Part shown: positions 1 to 5,837 of the stretch, piece by piece
Position numbering within the stretch: position 1 is the first letter of the stretch
How the letters are laid out: each line of letters begins with the position of its first letter
Assembly: GCA_033762055.1 (NCBI GenBank)
Contig: JANRLZ010000523.1
Coordinates: 1-6,565 of the forward strand
DNA from: M3007 sp033762055
GTDB lineage: Bacteria > Bacteroidota > Bacteroidia > Chitinophagales > Saprospiraceae
Length of the DNA: 6,565 nucleotides
Direction: 5' to 3'
The notes under the pieces: generated by a model
What the model was told of the DNA's origin: nothing
The model's database searches: none
The model's input: only the letters and a program-made list of their open reading frames with translations
Position numbers and translations under genes: made by a program

Positions 1-2
1 AA

Positions 3-446
3 GCGATGACCGTCGGAAAAATCGGGGCCGTCACCGTGACCATTCAATATTCCTCCCCCAAAGTGCGCGGACGGGCGATTTGGGGCGAATTGGTGCCGTT
101 TGAAAAAGTGTGGGTCACGGGCGCGAACAATGCCACTTCCATCGAGTTCGACCGCGCTGTGGAAGTGGCCGGCACGATGGTGCCTGCGGGCAAGTATGCC
201 TTTTTTACTATTCCCGGAAAAGAAATCTGGACGCTGATTTTGAACAAGAACTGGGAACAACACCTTGCGGACGAGTATGACCAGAATGACGACGTGGTGC
301 GTATGGAGGTCAAACCTGAACCCAACGCGCATTTGGAGCGATTGCAATACTTTGTAGAGCCGCAATCCGGCGATGCTGCCGACGGCGGTATTTCAATGGC
401 TTGGGAGACTTTGAAAATTCGGATGGCTGTGAAGGCCAAATCATGA
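3..446 (+). CDS. DUF2911 domain protein, 5' end cut off by the window
   Basis: This is the 3' part of a DUF2911 gene. The visible residues carry the family signature: a strand resembling VTIQYSSPKVRGR, then IWGELVPF, KVWVTGANNAT and PAGKYAFFTIPG, then WTLILNK, in the usual order. The function of DUF2911 is unknown. From memory, members are usually secreted or periplasmic proteins of about 170-190 residues with a signal peptide. An ATG at 6 would give 146 residues, but it lies just before the first conserved strand and the frame stays open to the window edge (GCG at 3-5). I therefore think the true start and any signal peptide lie upstream and ATG 6 is an internal Met. The stop is TGA 444-446, followed by a 62-base gap to the amidase gene. 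The family call is firm; the role is not known. Confidence 0.85.
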   Translation, partial: AMTVGKIGAVTVTIQYSSPKVRGRAIWGELVPFEKVWVTGANNATSIEFDRAVEVAGTMVPAGKYAFFTIPGKEIWTLILNKNWEQHLADEYDQNDDVVRMEVKPEPNAHLERLQYFVEPQSGDAADGGISMAWETLKIRMAVKAKS

Positions 447-508
447 GGGTTTTAGCAATTGCTCCACTGCTTGAAAGGTGCAGTAAGCACAATAAATACC
501 ATTGAAAA

Positions 509-1486
509 ATGAAGAAGAAATACGGTTTCACACTATTCAGTATTGATGAATTCGAGAGTTGGCTGACGCATCAGCAGGTGGCTCGTACTGTGCTGTATGT
601 GCAGGAACACCACACATTTGTGCCCAACTATACGCACTTCACCGGCAGCAATCACTTTGAATTGCAAAAGGGGATGCGCTACGTCCACAAGGTGCTCAAT
701 GGCTGGGCCGACATCGCGCAGCATTTCAGCATTTTCCCTGACGGATTGATTGCGACCGGGCGCAGCCTTGAAATAAATCCGTCGTGCATATCCGGCTTCA
801 ACGCCAACGCCATTTGCATTGAGAACATCGGCAACTTTGACCCTGACGGCGACGTCATGCGGCAGGAGCAGCGCATGGCTATTGTGCGCGTTACGGCGGC
901 CTTGTGCAAGCGTTTTCGCGTCCTGGTCAACACAGACCGGGTGGTGTATCACCACTGGTTCGACTTGAACACCGGTCTACGAACCAACGGAAAGGGCAAC
1001 ACCAAGACCTGCCCCGGCGCAACATTTTTTGGCGGGAACAAACCCGAAGCGGCAAAAGCCAACTTTATCCCACAAGTGGCGGCCTTGCTCGGAGCTTCGC
1101 CGGGCACGCCGGCCCCTACTGTATTTTGGTATGGCAGCGTCACTTCGGATTCACTGAACATCCGCAATGCCCCATCGGTGAGCGGCAAGAAAATCAATTC
1201 AACAACACTTGGAGCGGTGCTGCGAGTCTATCAAGAAAAGGATGGTTGGCTGCGCATATCGGCAAAAAAACAAGAGTGGGTATCGGCAAAATTCATCGTG
1301 CGGGTGGAACGCGGCACTGTCAACGCGGATGTTCTCAATGTGCGCTCGGGGCCGGGCACACAATTCAACCAGTTGGGCAAAGTGCTGGCAAACGAGGCGG
1401 TATTTGTATACGACGAGCGCGACAACTGGTTGAAAATCAGTTTGGATGAACGGTGGGTAGCGAAGAAGTTTGTGGCTTTCACGTGA
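509..1486 (+). CDS. N-acetylmuramoyl-L-alanine amidase (Amidase_2/PGRP fold) with two SH3 repeats
   Basis: A predicted zinc amidase that cuts the bond between N-acetylmuramic acid and the stem peptide of peptidoglycan; 325 residues. The catalytic domain spans about residues 25-175: HHT at 34-36 (first zinc ligand), WADIAQHFSIFPDG at 66-79, GFNANAICIENIGNFD at 96-111, HH at 148-149 (second ligand) and KTCPG at 166-170, with C168 as third ligand. K166 sits two residues before C168, as Lys128 and Cys130 do in T7 lysozyme. The position matching T7 Tyr46 is Gln71. Residues 208-264 and 270-324 are two bacterial SH3-like repeats (LNIRNAPS and LNVRSGPG), likely for wall binding. No N-terminal signal peptide is visible, so export would need a non-classical route or lysis, as for an endolysin; a cytoplasmic recycling role is less likely given the SH3 repeats. 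ATG 509 follows an A-rich stretch (gaaaa) and no good Shine-Dalgarno sequence. Confidence 0.9.
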   Translation: MKKKYGFTLFSIDEFESWLTHQQVARTVLYVQEHHTFVPNYTHFTGSNHFELQKGMRYVHKVLNGWADIAQHFSIFPDGLIATGRSLEINPSCISGFNANAICIENIGNFDPDGDVMRQEQRMAIVRVTAALCKRFRVLVNTDRVVYHHWFDLNTGLRTNGKGNTKTCPGATFFGGNKPEAAKANFIPQVAALLGASPGTPAPTVFWYGSVTSDSLNIRNAPSVSGKKINSTTLGAVLRVYQEKDGWLRISAKKQEWVSAKFIVRVERGTVNADVLNVRSGPGTQFNQLGKVLANEAVFVYDERDNWLKISLDERWVAKKFVAFT

Positions 1487-1490
1487 AAGC
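1475..1490. repeat. Perfect 16-bp palindrome over the amidase stop codon
   Basis: The sequence gctttcacgtgaaagc equals its own reverse complement. It covers the last three sense codons of the amidase gene, its TGA stop (1484-1486) and the first four bases of the gap to the next gene. There is no loop and no T-run after it, so it does not look like an intrinsic terminator. A symmetric site of this size could be an operator for a dimeric regulator acting on the gene at 1539, but nothing else in the sequence supports that. With equal base frequencies about 0.1 such sites are expected in a window of this length. Confidence 0.45.
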
Positions 1491-1538
1491 AGTTTCAGGT
1501 TTGGTATCGAGATTCACTTTTACCACCTACTACTATAT

Positions 1539-1981
1539 ATGAAAGCCCTGCTTTTTATTTTCGTTCTCTTTGTTCCAATGGGGCATGCTTTCGCCCAAAA
1601 GATTGCATTTTACAGCAGCGATTCTACTACTTGGGACGGGAAAACGCTGACGAAGCCGAACGCAGAAAGCAATTGCAAGTAGTGGATACAGAACTTGCTA
1701 AACAAGCCGAAACCGATTGGCGATTGATGTACGAAAGAGTGCTCAACCGCATTTACGGCAAAGAACACCACGAAGCCTTCGATTTTTTAAGAGAAGCAGC
1801 CGAATTAGCCATTGCAAAAGGTGAAGCGCGTTACCTGCTTGATAAAATCGAAGGCGACAAAAACAGCGCTCTCTGGAAACTCTCTCATGGGCATGACGAC
1901 AGCTGGCATCCGATTATCGAAGCATTGGAACACAATAATTCGTCTCTTTTAAAAGAAAGCCACGGTGGCAAACACCACTGA
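1539..1981 (+). pseudogene. Small secreted protein gene of unknown function, apparently frameshifted
   Basis: ATG 1539 opens a clear signal peptide (MKALLFIFVLFVPMGHAFA, probable cut before QK), but this frame stops at TAG 1680-1682 after 47 residues. A second frame, open from 1487 to TGA 1979-1981, takes over with a charged, helical, protein-like sequence: FYYLGRENADEAERRKQ, then ETDWRLMYERVLNRIYGKEH, then a His-rich tail (KESHGGKHH). This second frame has no ATG before 1727; a TTG at 1631 is the only early alternative start. Joining the two near 1600-1640 by a one-base frame change (as if one base were missing) gives a plausible secreted protein of about 145 residues. I see no canonical slippery heptamer in phase, so decay or a sequencing error is likelier than programmed frameshifting. 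I do not recognise the family. A 10-base gap separates it from the nuclease gene. Confidence 0.5.
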
Positions 1982-1991
1982 TACCTGCAAT

Positions 1992-3236
1992 ATGCATCAC
2001 CTCCAAACCCTCATCCAGCAATACAAAGCCGACCCCGAATCGGTCTTCAATACCTGGTTCGTCAACAACGACGAGCGGTTGAAAGCCTTCCGCAGCATCC
2101 GTCGGGGCGTTTTGCAGGTGGTAGCGGACATCCGGGAAGGCCGTTTCCCCAACGACTTCAAAGGCTCCTCGCTCGAATTCGTACTGACTTGCATTACCGA
2201 GCAAAAGCAGGTGTTTGAGGGCGCCTCGCACCCGTTTTACTGGAAACCCAAATTGCGCATCCCGGACATCTATGAAAGTGCAGAAAACAAGCGGGCCTTC
2301 GGTCAATTTCTGGAAAACTGCCTCAATGCCAAGTCGGAGAAAACTTTGCTCGACGAAATCATCCGGCTCGATAGTCGCAAGATCAAAGGACTGGGGCCGG
2401 CAGTCGCCTCCATCTTGTATTTCCTGCACCCGACACTGATGCCGCCGTTCAATACGGCCATTTTGAACGGGTTCAACACGCTTTTTCACGAAAAACGCAA
2501 ACTCGGCTCCTGGTCGGAATACCTGAAAATGCGCGAGGTCGTGTTGGAAACCAATCGAAAACACTGTGCCGAACTGTCCAACGACTTGGGCTGTCTGGCC
2601 GGGCTGCTCTTTGAAATCGGCGCACAGAAAATGGCGGCAGGAGCAGACGAATACCTCAATGACCACGACCGGGAAAAATTTGAAAAGGCAATCGAAAAAC
2701 GTCGCCGCGAAGTACTCAGCGACCACGAAGAGGAAAACTTGCACACCGAAATGCAGTACCACCTCATCAAAATCGGCACGGCGCTCGGCTACGACGTGTT
2801 TCCGGCCAGCAACGACCGTTCGCGCTCTCATGCCGGGCATAGTTTTTCATTTCTCTGCCCCAAACCTTTTCCTCAACTGCCCATCGAGCGCGACACGTTG
2901 AACACGGTGAAACTGATTGATATGCTGTGGTTCGAGAAAGGCACGACCAATGTCGTAGCCGCTTTTGAAGTGGAAAAAAGCACCTCGATTTACAGCGGCA
3001 TCCTGCGTTTGGCCGACCTTTCCTACTCCATTGCCGACGGCGACGAGGTGTTTTACATCGTCATACCCGACAAGCGGGAAAAGGATGTGATGCTGCAACT
3101 CTCTCGTCCCTCGGTCAAAAATAACAACGTGGAAATCCGCTACATCCTGTTTTCAGACTTGCGCACCCATTGCGATGCGCTGTGCAAGTTCGGCGACAGC
3201 CACCATATCATGCATAAAATAGCGAAGAAACCATGA
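1992..3236 (+). CDS. Probable PD-(D/E)XK-type nuclease with an N-terminal helix-hairpin-helix region
   Basis: A 414-residue soluble protein, probably a DNA-acting nuclease. Residues 130-161 look like a helix-hairpin-helix of the DNA-glycosylase type (KIKGLGPAVASILYFL, then PFNTAI). The catalytic Lys and Asp of endonuclease III-like enzymes are absent (Ala137 and Asn154), which suggests DNA binding rather than base excision. The C-terminal part, about 248-400, follows a restriction-nuclease fold: helix with E253 (HTEMQYHLIKIGTALGYDVF), strand with D310 (KLIDMLWF), strand with E326-V-E328 (AAFEVEKS), then TSIYSGILRLADL, then strand EVFYIVIPD. The D...ExE spacing recalls BamHI-like sites. I recall similar EVE-x-[ST]-[TS]-SIYSG segments in restriction-type proteins, but cannot name the family. 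No methyltransferase is adjacent. I chose ATG 1992 over GTG 1965 because the latter overlaps the preceding frame by 17 bases. The stop overlaps the next ATG (ATGA). Confidence 0.65.
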   Translation: MHHLQTLIQQYKADPESVFNTWFVNNDERLKAFRSIRRGVLQVVADIREGRFPNDFKGSSLEFVLTCITEQKQVFEGASHPFYWKPKLRIPDIYESAENKRAFGQFLENCLNAKSEKTLLDEIIRLDSRKIKGLGPAVASILYFLHPTLMPPFNTAILNGFNTLFHEKRKLGSWSEYLKMREVVLETNRKHCAELSNDLGCLAGLLFEIGAQKMAAGADEYLNDHDREKFEKAIEKRRREVLSDHEEENLHTEMQYHLIKIGTALGYDVFPASNDRSRSHAGHSFSFLCPKPFPQLPIERDTLNTVKLIDMLWFEKGTTNVVAAFEVEKSTSIYSGILRLADLSYSIADGDEVFYIVIPDKREKDVMLQLSRPSVKNNNVEIRYILFSDLRTHCDALCKFGDSHHIMHKIAKKP

Positions 3237-4081
3237 CAATCAAACCGTTACTCATTCCAATACTCGCCGCCGCCCTGCTCGCACTGGCGAACTTCTCCCC
3301 TCCCCCAACCGGCCCTTGCGACTCGCCCTTGGTGGGCGGGCACACCGGCGCGCCGGGTGAAACGAGTTGCACGGGTTGTCACGGCGGCACGGCCAACACC
3401 GGCCCCGGCAGCCTGACGCTCACGCTCAGCGACACTACATTGCTATACACTCCTGGCGAGACTTTTGACGCGACCGTCGTGATGAAACAAGCCGGACACG
3501 ACAAGTTCGGATTCGTAGGGCTGGCATTGAAAGATGCCGGCAACACGACCATCGGTACGTTCACGATTGACGACATGGTGCGTACCCGGACGTTCAACGA
3601 CGGCTCGCGCAAATATGTGTCGCACACGCCCTGCGGCGCCGATGCCGTCCCGCCGGACAGCCTTTCCTGGACGTTTCATTGGAAAGCGCCCGCGACCAAC
3701 GCAGGTAATATCACGCTTTACATAGCGGGGCTGGCCGCCAACCACAACCATGCGCTGAGCGGCGACGATACCTACACGCTGACGGTGCATCTTGTCCCGG
3801 ATTCCATTATTTTGGGTGTGAAAGACCCCGTTGTGAGCAGTCGGCTGCGGCTGTGGCCGAATCCGGCTTCCGATGTGGTTTACTTCGCCATCGAGGGCGC
3901 AATTGGCGGTCAAATCGCTCAGCAAGCCGAAATATGGTCGGCGGATGGCCGACTGGTGTGCATCACGGATCTTACGCAAAACAAACTGTCAGTGGCGGGC
4001 TTGGAAGCGGGCGTTTATCACCTGCGCGTGCGTGAGGAGGATGGGGCCACAATCGGCCAGGCTTCTTTTGTGAAACTATAA
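3233..4081 (+). CDS. Secreted choice-anchor V-like protein with CxxCH motif and T9SS sorting domain
   Basis: A 282-residue exported protein. Residues 1-20 form a signal peptide (LLIPILAAALLALA). After a Pro-rich stretch comes GAPGETSCTGCHGG (39-52), where C46-T-G-C49-H50 is a c-type haem attachment motif next to the GAPGE signature typical of choice-anchor V proteins. Residues 60-188 are a beta-rich, reelin-like domain, with KYVSHTPCG, WTFHWKAP and GNITLYIAGLAAN as landmarks. Residues 204-282 are a type A T9SS sorting-like domain beginning RLRLWPNPASD, with GLEAGVYHLRV near the end, so the protein is probably delivered to the cell surface or outside. One CxxCH suggests one haem; the second axial ligand is not certain (H131 is a candidate). 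Its start overlaps the nuclease stop by four bases, and the PepSY gene follows after 13 bases. Haem binding is an inference, not shown. Confidence 0.82.
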   Translation: MTIKPLLIPILAAALLALANFSPPPTGPCDSPLVGGHTGAPGETSCTGCHGGTANTGPGSLTLTLSDTTLLYTPGETFDATVVMKQAGHDKFGFVGLALKDAGNTTIGTFTIDDMVRTRTFNDGSRKYVSHTPCGADAVPPDSLSWTFHWKAPATNAGNITLYIAGLAANHNHALSGDDTYTLTVHLVPDSIILGVKDPVVSSRLRLWPNPASDVVYFAIEGAIGGQIAQQAEIWSADGRLVCITDLTQNKLSVAGLEAGVYHLRVREEDGATIGQASFVKL

Positions 4082-4094
4082 ACCTGTTCTTTTC

Positions 4095-4856
4095 ATGCGC
4101 CACACCCGCCAATACTACCTCCGCCGGTTGCACCGCTACATGGGCGTGACCATCGGGATTCAATTTTTGCTTTGGACGGTCGGAGGACTTTATTTCAGTT
4201 GGTCGGATATGGACGAGATACACGGCGACTATCAGCGCCGACCGGGGCCGCTGCTTGTGCCGGATACGGCAGGTTGGGTATCGCCCTCGGTAGTCGTGCA
4301 GAACCTGTGGGCAGCGGGTGAAAGCCCCGACAGTATCCTCAGCCTGCGCTTGATCCCGGTGCTGGACGCATCGTGCTGGCAGGTGGTTTTTATTGTAAAA
4401 AATGCCCGTCACCGGCATCCGAGAAAAACTCGGCTGGCCGATGCCAAAACCGGCGCCCTGCGCCCGCCCTTGTCGAAAGAAGAAGCGGTGGAAGTGGCTG
4501 CCCGACAATTCAACGGCACACCGACTTTGCTATCGGCGGTGTACCTCGATGAAACCTCTCCCGATCATGAATACCGGGAAAATGCGCTACCTGCCTGGGC
4601 CGTCACTTTCGAACATCCTTCCAAAACCGTCGTGTACGTCGCCGCTGAATTGGGAACGGTGGAAAAATTCCGCAATGAAAAATGGCGCTGGTTCGACCGG
4701 CTCTGGATGCTGCACGTGATGGACTACGAAAGCCGCGACCACATCGGCAACTGGCTGTTGCGGGCTTTTTCGGTGCTGGGGCTGTTGACTATTTGTTCGG
4801 GTTTTGCGTTGTTTGTGGTTACTTCACCAACACTACGCAAATTGTATAAACGATGA
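4095..4856 (+). CDS. PepSY domain inner-membrane protein
   Basis: A 253-residue membrane protein of the PepSY-associated TM group. A basic N-terminus (RRLHRYMG) leads into TM1 at about 17-36 (VTIGIQFLLWTVGGLYFSW), then DEIHGD at 40-45. A periplasmic part follows, with a PepSY-like segment at about 126-192 (LSKEEAVEVAARQF, then AWAVTF, then VVYVAAELGTVEKF). WRWFDRLWMLHVMDYESRDH (197-216) precedes TM2 at about 220-243. H13, H43, H207 and H216 lie close to the membrane segments; in related PepSY_TM proteins such histidines are thought to be haem ligands, but with only two TMs that is uncertain here. PepSY_TM proteins are often linked to iron uptake or siderophore reduction. The neighbours (a CxxCH protein before, an oxidase-like protein later) fit an envelope redox role, which is inference. 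The TGA overlaps the ATG of the next gene. Confidence 0.85.
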   Translation: MRHTRQYYLRRLHRYMGVTIGIQFLLWTVGGLYFSWSDMDEIHGDYQRRPGPLLVPDTAGWVSPSVVVQNLWAAGESPDSILSLRLIPVLDASCWQVVFIVKNARHRHPRKTRLADAKTGALRPPLSKEEAVEVAARQFNGTPTLLSAVYLDETSPDHEYRENALPAWAVTFEHPSKTVVYVAAELGTVEKFRNEKWRWFDRLWMLHVMDYESRDHIGNWLLRAFSVLGLLTICSGFALFVVTSPTLRKLYKR

Positions 4857-5833
4857 AATTGACTGAACGGGCCAGTAAGTTGTTCCAACAACAATTAGAA
4901 AACGACCAACTCAATCGCAATTTCAGAGGGGAAGCGGCTGAGATTATCAACGGTTTTTTACAAAATGAGGAGAAGGTAAGCGCCGATGATTTGGTGTTTA
5001 TTGGCTCTTTTTTGAGGAACAGTGATTGGCACCAGAAACACATGTTTGATGCACAAACTAAGAAATTATCCAATGTGGTTTTTGACCACTATTACCCTCG
5101 AATTACCGGGGGACGGTTTTACCACTTCACCACCTTTGATAACTTCTCTAATATCATTGGATCGAAGAAATTGTGGCTTTTTAACCTGCTGAAACGGAAA
5201 AGCGCCGAGTATTTCCGGCCTTTTTACGAAGATCACGGCCTGCGTGGTTATGACGAAAAGCATGACGGGAACGGCAAACCGTTTTGGGAAAAAATCATGC
5301 GAGAAACTTTTTACGTCTCTTTTGCTAACCCAGGGACTCTTTCCGAGCAGACAGAAGCCGCTCTCTGGCGGGGATTTGCTGAAAAAGGATTTGGAGTACG
5401 GCTTGAATTTGAAATTAACCCTAATATCTCCGATTTCCGATTGGTTTACTATCGTAAAGAATCGTTGTTGCCCAAAAAGTTAGTCATGAATCAGATATGT
5501 GAAGCGATTATGAAAAGGTTTGGCCGCATATTCACTGTTTCCGGCATCTCGAAAATGGGAGCCTTTTACGTGGATGGCGACTTTGAAGGTGAAAGCGAGG
5601 TTCGCCTTGTCATCAAAGCAAACACTGATGACTACCCGTTTCGATTTGAGCCTAAGCAATACAAAGGAAGCGTAACATTCATCCGACTACCCTTTCGGAA
5701 CAAGTATGCGCGCATCCGACTGATAGGCATTCAGCCAGGTATTCACAGACCCAAAAAAGATGTACAACAAGTCATATTGAAATACAAAAGTCGCCCAAAA
5801 CCAATTGTTTTAGATAATAGCATTTTAATCTAA
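4853..5833 (+). CDS. DUF2971 domain protein
   Basis: A 326-residue soluble protein with no signal peptide or membrane segment. The DUF2971 pattern starts at about residue 89: FYHFTTFDNFSNIIGSKKLW (89-108), then ETFYVSFANPG (151-161), then EAALWRGFAEKGFGVRLEFE (168-187), VYYRKES (198-204), a FEGESEVRLVI segment (244-254) and a closing IGIQPG with KKDVQQ (291-306). The first 85 or so residues are a helical extension I do not recognise. The biochemical role of DUF2971 is not established to my knowledge; members often occur in variable, defence-rich regions. The gene is more AT-rich than its neighbours: rows 4921-4980 and 5041-5100 hold 25 and 22 G+C of 60, against 38 of 60 in row 6181-6240. That suggests separate acquisition, yet it is tightly joined by an ATGA overlap upstream and a 4-base gap downstream. 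Confidence 0.8.
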   Translation: MKLTERASKLFQQQLENDQLNRNFRGEAAEIINGFLQNEEKVSADDLVFIGSFLRNSDWHQKHMFDAQTKKLSNVVFDHYYPRITGGRFYHFTTFDNFSNIIGSKKLWLFNLLKRKSAEYFRPFYEDHGLRGYDEKHDGNGKPFWEKIMRETFYVSFANPGTLSEQTEAALWRGFAEKGFGVRLEFEINPNISDFRLVYYRKESLLPKKLVMNQICEAIMKRFGRIFTVSGISKMGAFYVDGDFEGESEVRLVIKANTDDYPFRFEPKQYKGSVTFIRLPFRNKYARIRLIGIQPGIHRPKKDVQQVILKYKSRPKPIVLDNSILI

Positions 5834-5837
5834 CAAC

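Noticed and set aside
466..484. Hairpin actgc / gcagt with a 9-base loop between the first two genes
   Set aside because: Only five pairs and no T-run after it, so too weak for a terminator. The nearby 10-base palindrome agcaattgct (454-463) is of a size expected by chance.
904..1449. Forward open frame inside the amidase gene in another phase
   Set aside because: Overlaps the amidase and SH3 coding sequence entirely and encodes no recognisable protein.
1598..1650. Programmed -1 frameshift site
   Set aside because: The candidates in phase (c-caa-aag, c-ggg-aaa, g-aaa-acg) do not fit the X-XXY-YYZ pattern, so there is no positive evidence for programmed slippage.
1965..1991. GTG 1965 as the start of the nuclease gene
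   Set aside because: It would overlap the preceding frame by 17 bases and add nine residues without family support; ATG 1992 gives a natural start with a 10-base gap.
1914..2840. Long reverse-strand open frame (308 codons) opposite the nuclease gene
   Set aside because: Its translation is low-complexity in Phe, Val and Glu with no recognisable domain, it lies fully antisense to a gene with clear motifs and operon-type junctions, and its strand disagrees with every other gene.
1992..3236. A complete restriction-modification system
   Set aside because: No methyltransferase motif (FxGxG with DPPY, NPPY or PCQ) is seen in any neighbouring protein within the window.
3972..4508. Reverse-strand open frame opposite the PepSY gene
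   Set aside because: Antisense to a well-supported gene, spans two forward genes and their junction, and shows no domain or signal peptide.
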